A stretch of DNA of 64,000 bases from Metopolophium dirhodum (taxonomy: Eukaryota > Arthropoda > Insecta > Hemiptera > Aphididae), in the NCBI RefSeq assembly GCF_019925205.1, contig NC_083566.1, positions 7,750,001 to 7,814,000 of the forward strand. Direction: 5' to 3'. Below the pieces are notes generated by a model. It saw only the letters and a list, made by a program, of their open reading frames with translations. It was not told the DNA's origin and ran no database searches. Shown here piece by piece: positions 26,201 through 41,200 of the stretch. Position numbers and translations under genes: made by a program. Positions within the stretch are counted from its first letter, which is position 1; the number at the start of each line of letters is the position of its first letter.

Positions 26201-29200
26201 GTAGATGAACTTATTTTAGTGTTTGATAGTATAATATATACAAAATAGGATCAATGTGGAGTGTTGTTTTAAATAATATAGACTGGGCGCTACTGTTGTT
26301 ATGTATATAGGTAATCAAATAGGAAAATATTATTAATCCAACAAAGTACAATTGATAATATGTGTATTATGTATATACATTTATAATGAGATAAACCACA
26401 TTGTATTTGTATTATAAATACCACAAAAGTATGATAAGTTTTCTTCAACTGTCTAAACTCTAAACACTACAACTGGCTTAACTTTAAATATTTATGATTA
26501 TGAGACATGAGTATACCTACTTATCGAGTATAAAACTCAATAAAAGTGATATTAAATATTGTCATTATAATAGTTTTAAGTTCCAATGTAAAATGTATCA
26601 TTAGAAAACATGATGATAAACCATTATTTATCTGTGGATAGACATATTATAATTGGTGAATTGTGATTATTTAGATTATAAATAATTATAATTTATAGTA
26701 TAGTACGAAATCTGTTCAATAAGTTCCGGGACCAAAACTGATATATTTAAAAAATAATAATAAATAATAGGTAATCAGTCTAGATAAGATATCACTTAGA
26801 AAAATAGGCGTACTACCCAAGTTTTACTGACTATTTGATATAAAAAGCAAAACTGTTATATCTCATCAGTTATCACAGTTAGTTTCATATTGTACGTGAT
26901 TGAAAGTGTTTTTCGTTGGACATACCCAAAATATAATGAACAACAAGTAGGTACCGTGTACCTATATCGTATTTTATTATACAAGAAACTTAATACCAAC
27001 GAAACGGAAACTTATGGAATGCTTTCGAGTATGAGACCTTAATATTGAGTAGTTTTAAGATTGCCTTTTCGTTTCACAACTATAAATGAATGATAACTAA
27101 AGATGTCCCGCGTTTTTTTTAACCTATGAACATCAAAATGTCATCACGATTAAGTAAAATAATATTTGTTCATGTTATATTATACTTATATTACATATTT
27201 ATATAATATATAAAAATATTAACTTTGTTTCTTAATTGAGTAATAAGTGTAATAACAGCATCTTTATATATGGTTTGATGACAATATGTTATATTAATAT
27301 ATTATGAATTTATGACATTATGTTATTAAACAATCAGTTTATTAAATAATCAATTAGTTTTACACAAAATGTTAAACCTTAATTTACTACATTAGCTAAA
27401 AATTCCTATCTACTCTCAAATCACTATACTAAACTAAAATGTTAAAATATTTTTATTTTTTTTTATATTTAATACGAAACAAAGAACAAATACCTATCAA
27501 TAGAATAATAAGTTAGTGATTTTTTATATATATATAATATTTTTAGTATAGGTACTTACTACAGTTACTTACATTAGGAGTTGGGACTATTTTCATTTTA
27601 GTATCCATATTTTCTAGCCTTTTCTACAGTTAATAACTTAATTATCACTGCTAAGGCTAACTCTTATTAAGTTATAGGTATTATGAAATAAAAGAAAATG
27701 TTTTTATTATTTTATTGATGAATTGCATATTTTATGTAGTAATTCTAGATTCTAGATCTATTAAACATATATTTTATATGAATAATAATGTTAGGTTAAT
27801 AAATAATAATAATTGAAAAAAACTAGCCACGGGCCACCAGGTCGGCAGCATAAGTAGTGCACTTCCAGATAAGTATAATAATTAATAACTAATAAAGTTA
27901 AGTAAGTGTTCAATGATTATTTTAATAAATAATAAACAACACATTTATCTACGAAATAAATTAGTAAAATAGTGGGAAATACTTCCTCTATTGGCGGGCC
28001 ACTCGAGAAAAGGTATTATTGAAATATTGTGTTTTTTAAATATTTAAAAAACTGTGTTTGCATTTAGTACACTATGGAGTGTCTCTTAAAGAAATAATTT
28101 AAGGAGATTTTTTCATTAAATATTAGAAAGAAGTCAATAATTTCATTGAATATATCAATCATCCTAAAATATAAACACGTTGTTCCATAATACAAGGTAA
28201 GAAAGGTGAGAAAGCTTTTCTTATTAAAAGGTTGTGAAAGGAATTATTGTTAAAACTAGATAGTTAGATTATTAAAATTTTAATGTTAGTCAATACCTTT
28301 ATTCAGATATTTTTATCTAAAAGTGTTATCTAACTAATGAAATATGCGACGTAAAAATATAAACCATAAGAAATATGTTTCTAGGAAATCTTCAAAATAT
28401 CACCCCCCCCCCCCCCACCAAAAAAAAAAAAACAATGGATCCTTTTTGAAATTATAATGATTTGACAAATATAAAATAAACAGCCCCAAATTTGTAGATC
28501 TTAGCACATAATTAAAATGTTATTAAATTTGGGATTATAAAAAAATATTTTCAAAACGAACATACTAGTTATCAAGGACGAAGAATAATAATTAGAACTA
28601 TTTTATTTGCGTATTGTGTATAGAGGTAGATTTTAAAAAAAGAAAAAATATAGAAGAATAGTTAATACCTTATATAATATACTGTACCCCACACGGCCAT
28701 ACATCTAATATATATGTCTAATATATATATACCCAAATGGTGCTCTATAATTACATGCAGCCCAGTGAGATCCTATCGACATTAATAATGGTATGTACAA
28801 TCTAGGTTTTTTTGTGGGAATATTTTATAAAATAAGATCAACGCATGTCTTATAATAAACCCGTTAATGTAAACATTTGAACTAATATACGTAGTCATAA
28901 CTATCTATATACAATACCTATCCAACATCTATGATGTATGAAAGTTACAAACAAAATAATTTAAGCTTGAAAATTATCACAAAAATAATAGCCATTTTTT
29001 TTATCCATCGAATATTTAAAATCAGTAACGACTATGAAAGTTTAAAAAAATGTAATATAATTTTAAATTAGTAGGTACATAAGACTGAAAATATTTTCTT
29101 TATGAGCTACTAACAATTTTTATATACCTATATTTTATTAATTGATAAATGTCTTGTACTTATTACAACTATTAATTAGGTATAACATATTAGACAAATA

Positions 29201-32200
29201 TTAGGTTATATTTGGTTTACTGACATTATGTTAATATTAATTTAGGATTTATGAGTATCTGGTAAGTTTAATGATATTTGATTTCGTATAATTTCAAAAT
29301 ATTGGGTGCTTTTATCATTTATTGAGTTTTTTTTATTACTATTTTGGTTATTATAATGATGACGGGCGCAAGGTCTGTTTTATACGTATTCGTAATTAAT
29401 TCGATTTAAAACTAGAACCTTAAAGGCTTTAATAATACTAGTTATATAAAAGTAATTTTGTTTTTTTTAATGCATTTTCAAACACTAAGTGTATGATGCC
29501 AATATTATAGGCATAACATAATATTATGATAAATGACCTTCACGTTAGAGGAAAAATTGAATAGCATGTAAAAATAATAATATAATGTGTTTAAAATCTG
29601 AATAATACTATAAAGATAGAATTTATTAGTTACGAATTACGGTTATACACATTTTTATTTAGGTAAGAGAAAAATGTTAAAGTTAGAATAATTATACTTT
29701 ATTGAAATATATATAGGTATAATGGCACATTGTATTGTTGTATACCATTTACCAATCATATTGATAGTGAACTAGGTACATTATTGCTGAATTTATACAT
29801 TTATCCAGTAAGAAAACAATGAAAAAATAACAGATATATTTTAAGTAAATTATATTGTTTAATAATGGCGGGTTACAACCAATGCAACCGGTTCATAGAG
29901 AACATCTTCTGATCACGGCGAATATAATATACAGATAAACAGTCTTATTAATGTAATGTGTAATAGTACCTAGCTGTGGGAACAACTATGATTTTCGTTT
30001 TTCACCTTGGATTAGGGCCTTGAAAATTAATGATATCCGGTTATTCAGGACTCGGTATAAGATAATCATACACCGAATACACCGTTGTATAGTGAATAGA
30101 TGAAGTTTAGTACTTCAAAAGTATCTTTAACGTAATAAGATATATTTTAATATGTTATAACTTATAAGTCTACAATTATAGAATTCTTTATAAACATATT
30201 TCTCGAACACATCAAGTTTGCTTTTAACTTAAACAAAAAGAAAGTTTACCATTTTTCATACATACTATTTTGACTCTTTTTGAGCTATTTATAGCCATGC
30301 CAAATTTTTAAAATGTTTAATTTTTTTTGACACTTGCACCGAAATTTTAGACGACGGTCGATGCTTTGAAGCGATCTTATTCCATACAGCGGTTGGTAAA
30401 GTGGGTATCCTCATAGTGCTGGGCGGTAAAATAGAAATCCCCAAAAGTGCTAGGCGTATCTTTTGGTTACATCTAATATTTATATTATAATACCTCCTTA
30501 AAGATAACGCGTAAACATTTTTTTTTTTTAAATTGTTTCGAATAGTGTTGTTGCATAGATCTATGTATAATTCCGTGATCGATGAACGCAGAGGCGGGAC
30601 AAAAAATAGTATGTGTGGCTCGTGCAGGCAGGCAATTTCAGTCTTGGGCGAAATGCGGCCTTCGCTAGCGGCTCGTGCCACACACGTCACCCGCGACTGA
30701 AATAACTCACTTCCCGCACTTGCCATACAATATACTATTTCAGTTAGATAGTAAAGTGAATCTAGTTGGTAATTTTTTTTTTTTTTTTGGGGGGGGGGGG
30801 ATAAAAATAAAAAACTCCGAGTAATTTTCAAAAACGTAGTAAAAACTAAAAAAATTAAGTAAAAAAGGTGGGTAAGTGGATGACACTGCTGTACCGAAAA
30901 TTACAAGTAGGGCACTGTATAATGGATAGTATTAAATTTGAATTCACTGATATAATATCATTGTATACGAAAAATGATTCTGAACGGAGACGGTTTGTCA
31001 GTGTGGATGTTTTATATTATATTTATAATGTTATTACTTATTAGTTATTATTAATACGGTAGCCGGTAAGTTGAATTAATGTTATAAAATTACAACATAA
31101 TAAAATCGTTATTCTTGGTTAGTTAAAATGTAATTTCTTCCAAATTTGAACATACAAATTAACTATAAAAAATAAATCGTGATTTATATTTTTGAGACTT
31201 CGGTTACAGAATAACTTACTTACGTGAAACTTTTTTGTAAGTTTTCAATCCTTAGCTATACAGTTTGAACATTTTATAGATTTTTAACTACAAAACCTCA
31301 AATTTTTAAATCTTAAATTTGATAAATGTCAAAAATCGAACTTTAAATGCTTATGAAATAAAATTGTGCCTATGTAATTTTTAAAATATTTTTCAACTAC
31401 CTACTATTGTAACAATATATCAGGAGCCTTGTATTCATTTTTCACAAAATTTTATCGATATTTATAGGAAGAAAAACTTAAAAAATTAAAAATTTTATCA
31501 AGTACCTATAGAAAATCTGTTATTTTAAATTTTGAAAAATGGTAATGGTGGACCTATCACCCACTTCCGTTTTTTTTTTTTAGAAATACTTATTAGGGTG
31601 ATAAAAAAGTTGTATGGAGCTTTTCCATAGTAAATTATTTCCGAATTGAACACGGATAATACATTGAATATTTAATTTTTAACAACAATTTCAAGTCAAG
31701 CATTGCATAAAATACTTTTTTCCAACTAGATTTCGCATTAACATATAAAATAATTAATTTTAATACACGATGTGACTATCTATTATGATAAGGTGTATAG
31801 TTGATGTATTAGGAGTGGGTTCAATGATAATGGTAACACGAAATATTTCTAAAGCATGACGCTGAATTTCATTTAGGATTTGGTTACTGCATAAAAAGGC
31901 TTAAATAAAAAGCTTAATAAATAATAATTATTTATAAAGCCTAATATCACACCTAATTTTTAAAAATTGAAATTTTTTTAAAAGACTGACTAATTTAATT
32001 TGTTCTATTTGAAAAATTAACTTACTATTGAAAGTGAGTTAAAGTTTCGGTTTATGCATAATATGTTGTATTCATCGTATTTTTTAACAATCAATCTATA
32101 CAATTCTACAATGCTCCACGTGATTTCGTACCAATGTATTTTTTGAAAACTCAGGTGTGGTGTCTTAAGTAAAATAGATAAACATTATTTTCACCAAATG

Positions 32201-35200
32201 ATTAACTAAAATGTCTAGTGTGTAGCACAATTTTGGTGAATAACCTACGTAACAAATAGGTACAACATGCATATAAATCGAAACTTTAACTCAATCTCAT
32301 TGAATCAATTTTTAAGGCAATTAAAAACTTCACAAGTAAAAGTTACTTAGAAAATAAAAGTAATTCTAATTTGAACTCAAAAAAGAGAAGAACATTTCAA
32401 AACAATTTGTTAAGTTGAGTGGCGCAGAAAATTTTTTTGTAACATTTTATTGCATTAAAAAAAAAACCACAAATGCAATTCAGTGTCATTATGCGTTCGA
32501 AATATTTCGAATCGTCGAAGTTCGTAGAACAACACTGTATTTTATATATTAATATAATATAGCTAGACGTACTACCTGTATACAGTAATAAATTATTTTA
32601 ATTATATATAATAATGATTCTATTAAAATGCTAACCTAAGATCTTTTCAAATCGTTTTTCAGATTTTCTAAAGTAAATGTATTATTTATTACACAACACG
32701 TGTTTACCTTTCTTTATACACAACGCACAATATTTGGGCAATTTATTTTTATTCTGTTTCTTCTCAGTTTTTAGTTAAATAAATGAATTCTATTTCATAA
32801 ATTACATTGATTTCGGGAAACGTATGTTGGGCGCAGCATCTTTAGCGTCACTAAGAATGTACAAAACTACAAACCACAATAAGTCATTTAATTTTTTAAG
32901 GTTATGATCAATCTATCAACTTTTTTTAAAATAAAATATTAAATAATATATTATCTCTAACATAATTTTAGTGCGATTACATATATAATTACATGAAAAA
33001 TTAATAACATCATGGATAAACGGCGAAATTACACACTTCTTCAAAAATAAATTCATAGGTTAATATGCTGTGGTTATTGCGTTTCCAAAATTCAATTTTG
33101 AATTTTCAAATTAGTAGCCTAAATTCAAATTCATCCAGGAAAGCACAGTACCTAATTGTTAATGTTTTTTAGAACATTTTATGAAAACAAAATTAATAAT
33201 TGGATAGAAATGTGTTGTTTATTTGATTAAAAACAATAATTCGAAATTGATGAAAAAAATAGTTATTCGTATATCAAGTAATATAATATATGACGTCATT
33301 GTCCCACCAATAGTGTCGAGGTTGCAAAATATATTTACGTACCTATAGGTACTAGTTAAAACAGATCAATTGTAACACTATTATGTCTATTTATTCAAGT
33401 GCAATAATGTGTATAAAATGCATTAGTTATGGATTTTTGTGAATAAGGATACAAGTAATTTTTTTTCTTTTTGAAAACAAAGTTTATATGGTCATATTTT
33501 AATATCCGTATAATAACTTATCTATTGTATTCATGACATAAGCCATACACTTAAAAACTAGTTTAAACAAACACTACCAAATTAATTTGATCAAAAATGT
33601 GTAAGTAATAACACATAACGCTAAAAAAAACAAAACGGAATTCAAATTTTATCAACTGTGATGAAATCGTTTGATCTTTGACCGTATTCAGAAAGAATCG
33701 GCCAAATACATAAACATACTAAACATATAATAGGTACCTACATAAAATATTTTTATAAGCATTATTTAATATTTTACATTCATACAGCTCCAATAATTGA
33801 ATAGAACGCCTGCTAATATACCTTTGTATACAAAGGTGGAAGTTGTAAATACGAATGTCTGAATTAGTGTGTGTAGGTACCTACCTGAAATTGTATTAGT
33901 TTTATTAAAATGTTTGGTAAAAATAATTATTTTCTAATAAATAGACGTATGAAGAATTTATAATATAACGATAAGGCCTATTTTAATATACTTTTTATTT
34001 TAGTTATATACTTATATCAAATAAGGATTATGCCCGCTCTGTATAATATACAAATTTAACACGTTTATGTGTACCTATTAGTTTATTATCATCGATCAGC
34101 TTGATACAAAACGTCATTCAGTAATCTTGTTGAATAACATATACGCACATTACAAAAAAATTACCTGCTAAATACTCGCAGCAGCAATAACTAAAAAACA
34201 AATGTTTTTATTAGCTCATTAACTAGCGTTTTGCCATCGATAATAATAACAATGTTTTTATTATCATGTTCTGTAAAAGGAACTAAAGAAATCGTATAAA
34301 ATAATTCCTCTATAGCACGTACATATAGTAATGTATTGGCCTTGAGAATACACGAAAATCGTTTAGAAATAACTGAACTCGTTCCATCCGTCATAAAATT
34401 GTATTGTATTAGAAGTTAGAACGCTCCTCTTATATTTAACTACTGCATACTGCACACCTATATTATAATACACAAATAAACTTACTTACTTAAATATAGT
34501 TAAAAATTGACACTTCTTTTAAAACAAGATAAAATCAGTGAATATAATCTCTATATATAATTATACTATAATAGGTATACTACTACCTATATATGCAAGA
34601 TTATTAACTGAAGTCGGGATTTAACTACACCGTGTCGTAGAAGTGTTCTGTAGGTGAAAAAATGTCGGTAACACGTTACTCATATAAAAAAAAACAAGTT
34701 GAGAACATTCAACTTCCTTTACACGAAACGGTATAATAGAAACCTATAGTTTAATGAGAAGCTAAACAAATCATAAAACGAAAAGTTTGTTTTTTTGTTT
34801 GTATTTTAAAAATAAATAACTTACATTTGATATTTTCACAAAATATAGATAGCTATAGCTATAATTTTCAAAATATTTTAGCCATTTGTGCATAATTTAA
34901 CTCGTCTGAACTTGTCGGCTTATTTCGATTTATATATGATCAAATTGTTGATAGGTATAGTGCGTTAAAAAACTTAAAAAGCTTGAAAATGTAATACAAC
35001 TTCCTCATAAGTTGTTCTTACAATAATTTAAAAATATCAAAAATACGGTCATAGTTATTTTATAAGTGTTAAAAGTTCGAATGTTTACGAAGTTTGTCAA
35101 AATCACAAAAATAATATGTAAACTACTAAGTTTTTTACTCGAAATTAAAAAAAAATATCGACATAAAGCCACGTACTGTTTTTATGAGCATCGGGTACCT

Positions 35201-38200
35201 ATATCAATACTAATATAGTTATATCATTAAACGATATTACGACAATATAATACGATAATAACGATTTATCCTCAACAATTTTTTCTTTATTTTGTTGCAA
35301 TTCAAAAAATATTGATTGTAGATACTTGAAATTAGTTTTTTGTATGCAATACTTAGTCATTGAATTTAAATGTAATACATCTGTTACACTGACCTGCTGA
35401 ATTACGAGATACATTTAAAATCTACTATACAGTAGAGCAGCATCCCCGGTTTTTTTTTATAGGTGTATTGATTTCATAAACAAACATGCGGTATACAATG
35501 TATATATAATTTGTATCAACCAATCAAATATACAAATTATAATTATAATTAATTATTAGTTTTTGAAAAGTTTATATTAACCTATGTTATAGCCACATAG
35601 GCGTAAATCAATCAAAAATACTAGGGGGAGCTTAAACACCTAAGAAACTTTAGAGGAAGCAAAGTTGTGATGGAAGCACCGTAAACAAGGTTTCAAACAA
35701 CAAACATTCTTTTTAAAAAACGACCAGAATGATCTTTTCTTGGAACCAGGAGAAATAATACAACATTTTAAAAATACTATGTGTTACCATTGATTTTATA
35801 ATATATACTATATAGTATGTTGTAAAATCAATGGTGTTACCTAATAAATGTGATCGAGACGAATATAGGCACCATGATTATATATGACGAACCTATTTTT
35901 CAAATGGCCGAATCAGACTTGGAAGAAATTGAAGATATCATCAAAAATCTAAAAAATCACAAAGCCACAGGGGAAGATAACCTAAATTCGGAATTATCAA
36001 AGTGGCGGGAAAATATATAGTGAAAAAATGTAATCCTTGATAAGTGAAATATGGTTTAATCCCTACGATTGAAAGACGGGAATAATCTGTCCTATCTTTA
36101 AGAAGGGAGACATCGGAATAGTGTCAAACTATCGTGGAATAAATATGTTGAACTTAGTTTACTAAGTACTGTCAATGGCTTTACTCAGAAAACTAAAAGC
36201 ATACGCAGTGAAACATTAGCGGAATACTAAACTAGATTTAGAAGAGTAAAGTCTACGACCGATCATATTTTTTACACTAAGACAGCTAATGGAAAAAATG
36301 TATGAGTACAAGAAATATCTGAATATCCTGTTTGTAGTCTATAAGCAAGCCTACGATAGTATTGACCGAGATCAACTTTGGACTGCACCAAAGTATTTCA
36401 CAAGTTTCGAAAGCAAAATTCTGAGAAAAATCTACAGGCCCGTGTATAAAGTGGATTTCGAAAGAAGAAAGAAAGACGAGCTACAAAGACTATAAAAATC
36501 TAAGTATATGCCAATTCATTTGTAGTAAGAGAATAGAATGGGCGGGTCATGGGCAATAGGTTGCCTCATAAGGAAAGTTATGGTGGAGAATCCAACTGGA
36601 AAGAGACCCCTGGATAGACCGCACTAGAGATGGAAGTTATGGTGAAGAGAGACCTGTCCAAAATAAACAACACTTTCAGTATCGACATGACAACAGACAG
36701 GGATCAGTGGAGAAGGATAGAAGAAGCGGCAAAGGACCTTAATGGTAGAGATGATAGAGCTGAGCCTTAAATATGATATCAAGTACCCGGCCATCGAGTA
36801 ATTGCCGGGCACCCGGAACATAATGACTTAATGGTCCGTATTAATAGGCCAGAAGAAGAAAAAGAAAGCCGTGATGGGCCTTGCACCCTTGCCTCTCACA
36901 ATTCTCATCATATATTGCTACACCCCTCCTTATATTCGTTAGGTACATTTGAAATCTCTATTCATGAAATAAAATTAATTGAAGATTTAAATCAATATTG
37001 TATAAAGGACTATGAATTCATTCTTTTTAGCTTATTGTAAAACACAACTTTGATTTGGGTACAAATAAACTCAATTTAGAATCTTTTTTTGCATTTTATA
37101 AATTTTTTACTAATTTTTCAGGATATCAGCTTTTTAGTGATTTTTTTTTGAGATTTTAAATGCATTTTTTAAGGTTTTTATTTCATTGAATTCACATCCA
37201 TAATTATTACAATTCTGAATTCATGCAAATTTTTTAAAGTTATATAATAATATGTACAGTGAAACTTCCATATTATAAAATCTCATGGTCTCATCCTCAT
37301 GAGCAATAAAAAATATTTTCATTATGTAGAATTTTGTGAAATAGAATTAAATACATTTGATTCTAATTTGGTTAAAAATATTTAGTTAAGCAAAAGATTT
37401 TGTTAGTTGAAAGGTTGTTATATAGAAGTTTCACTGCAATTATATTAGAAATATGTAATTACAGTGGACACCTATTTTTCAACATACCTATTTATTTTAA
37501 ATAGTTTCATTTTTAAGAACTAACTACCTATATCTCTTTCTATGTGGATAATTGATAAGTTGTATAGTCTATCTTGACCCATGATAGTGGTACGTATCCA
37601 TTATTTTTAATTATTATTTAAGATAACCACAATATTTGAGGTGCTGGCATTTAAATTCAGGGTGCTAGGTACCCTTAGCATCCCTGTGATATGCACAAAT
37701 GCATAACCACATAGGTACTAAGTATAATTTATTCAAATAAATAGCATTTAAAAACAACAATGCTTAGTAAAATTCAGTCAAAAATACTCAAAATAAAAAC
37801 TATATTAGACAAATCACTTAAACATTAGCTTATAGCATGGAACTTCATGTATATAAACTTTGATGTTAAATAATTTTAAATTGGACATTGGTTTTTGCAA
37901 TAACAAATTAAATAAATTAATATGCAATCTAAATTATTATAAACATATTTCAGATTCAGATGATTGTTATTTATTAGTATGATGATGGAAATACATTAGC
38001 GTCATCAATATACAAACAAAACATAAATTTATAATTTAAAGATAGTAGGTATGATGTATTATATTTTGTAAGAATATAATAAGCTATACTGATTTGGTAA
38101 TTTATAAAATTAGTTTTTAAGTCAGCATTTGTTATTAGTTAATTTTTATTTTATTTTAAGTTAAAACATTAACATTCTAATAACTGTATAATAGTTTCAA

Positions 38201-41200
38201 ATGATAATATGTGGCTAGTTGAATAATCATAATAACTATCTATAAAAAAAACTAATATAGATACTACGTAACTTATTTACCAATAAAAGCAAAAATAATA
38301 GTGAATTAAAATAAAATATAAAAAAATATAAGTCTTAGTTTAATTTGTAACACTTATAGATTTTAAACCAATGATAATAGTTATCGCATTCGGGTATAAG
38401 TTTCTCGACTCACCTAAAATTATGGATAACTTTTATTAGTAGATTTCTTAATTCTAACGTTTTATTGAGTCGTAGACTAATATTCAAGACTAGCTAAATA
38501 AATATGCTGATACATAATAACAATTATTAGAAATGAGTTCCTGACCCATAGAACTATTTAAAACTATTTTTTATGATTGCACCAAATTTATTAAATCAAC
38601 ATTATTAATTATGTACAAATTAAATAAATTAGCAATAATTTTAATTTTGTAAGAATTGGTTTTGCTATAAATTTCAGTTTGTTGTTGTATCTAATTGAAA
38701 AAATAATTGACTTAAGTCATGGAATGTGTATTAGGTTTTTCAATTATTATATTTATGTGAAACAATTTTTGATGCCTTCTTTGTGGTAAATATAAACAAT
38801 TTTGAATTTGTATATTTTAGTAACATTGCTAAACTTACAGTTTGCAATTGTTATTAATACATGACATATTAATATATAATCCATATTATATATTCATTAA
38901 TCATAACTCTATTCAATGTTTCAATTCTTTGGTCATTAATTATTTTTAACTTAGTAAAAGTTCCTAAAATACAATTTTAAAAGATTTTTTTAAGCGGACA
39001 TGATACTCATGTGTTGTCTCAAATGTAGCTCCGTTAGTTTAAAAATTAGAGAGAATTGACCTCTTATAAAATCTAAAAGTAAGATTATTATCTAGGCAAC
39101 TTTATGGGTTTTTTATTATACATTAATTTTAAAGCGAGTTATGAGTATTTTTAAAATTGTAAATTGTTTGTACATCTTAAAATAATCATAAATCGCTTTA
39201 AAATTAAAGTAAATAAAAAGTCTACAAGGTTGCCTAGACAATCTTACCTTTAAATTTTATAAGAGGTCAATTCAGTCTAATTTTTAAATAATGGATTTAC
39301 ACGTGTTTTGCTGAGCGTAAAATTTGGTATGTTACACACTTGTAAGACGGAGACAACACATGCAGGTATCACGTCCTCTTATACATAATCCAACTTTAAA
39401 ATCTAAAATTTAAGAATAATTTTTTTTTAAATTGTATTGCTCTAAATTGTATAATAAGGATATGCAGATTTTACACTGAGGTAATCAAAGGGAGTTGATT
39501 AGTTGAGTAAATAATAATCATAATATGTCTATATCTTGTCTAGCTTTTTAAATGTAACATAAAAGCACTTACATTTATATTTAAAAGGAATTAAAAAAAA
39601 TTTTGATTAAAATATTAAACTGCTATGTTAAGTTGCTGGCAGGTAAGTTAATGTATAAAACACATTCCTAACTATGTAATTATTTTATTCAAACAGCAGT
39701 TATTTATTTTTATTTTACATTTGTAGACTGTTTTAATGTTTACCTTGACAGTCAATATACTGGCAACTTTACTGTATAACACTCATTTGACATGCACAAT
39801 TTCATGACATAGCAGGTAAGTAACTACTTCGGTTTTTAAATATATCAACAGAGACATATACTTTTATTAGATAAATATAAAACCCTATAAAATATTTCAA
39901 TTAATTTATACTTCATTTGAAATTATAATTAAAAAAATAATGCAATTCCCAAAAATTACTGTATATTTATATACATAATTTGTTATATTATTTTATATTC
40001 TGCATGTTTAATTGTATAACATAATAAATTATCACCTAGGAATATGTTGGATTGTCAGAGTGGAACTAGTTAACTAAAAACAATTGGTAACAGTAGCGCC
40101 AAAGTTTTTAAAATGTAGTTGGGCCATTTCAAAACTTCACGGCCTCCAATATCTGAATTATTTTATTTAGAGGTAACTACCCTAATATACATTTACTCAT
40201 AATCATGGCTTAAATATATTCATGTTCATAACAAAGTTATGACGTAAATGAAATGTTAGACGTTAGCATGGACTTCGGCGCCACTAATTAGTATGGTCCA
40301 AAACATAAGTTATGAATGATCTGCTATGATTCAAATACATTCACCTATTTTGTAATTAATTTACAAATCTAGAGTTCTTTGTGAGAAAGTTGAAATAATA
40401 AGTGACAAATATTTACTACAACTCCTCAACCAGTATAGAACAGGTAGTGTTCAAGGCTCAAGCTATATAAATAAAAAAATAATGTAAATCAACTAATATT
40501 TTTAATGGTACATGTACACATTTTTTTAAACTTTTAACTAACTTTCTACTTAAAATGTTACTTTACAGTTTTAACATTAATTTAAATATGATTTATAGGA
40601 CGATATATATTTTTTAATTTTGATAGGTATGCAATTAAATGTACAGATCACTATTATTTAATTCATTTTATATTAATTACAAATATAATGATCTAAACTT
40701 TAAATTGGAAGAGTTGAGAAGTGTCATCAAAAATAGATAACAAATGTTTATCCCTCTCCATTCATTTAGTCTAAAATACAAATTGTTAAAGTTATAAGTC
40801 ATATTCTACATTAGATTTGCACATAGATTGTTTTTTTTTTAATATTCTTTTTAGAAATTAACATTGAAAATTATGTATACTATTCTATATAGATTATAGA
40901 AATTTAAAGTAGATACTGTTTTCAAAACTAAAATAATTATAAATTATTGAGAAGGCAAATTAACACCGGGAGTGCTATCGACGCCTATCGTACTAATGGT
41001 TTGGCAGGTTCCCCTCTACGTGGCAGGGGCATTATTAGGGGAATGGATCCTCCCTAAACTTTTTTTTTACCGTTAACATTTTGATCAAAGTATTGATAAT
41101 GACCATTCATGTTTGCTAAAAACGTATATCCCCCCCTCCCAAACCAAATTCCTAATTACGCCACTGCAGTACGTGAAGTCGGCGGATTGTATAGGTATTT

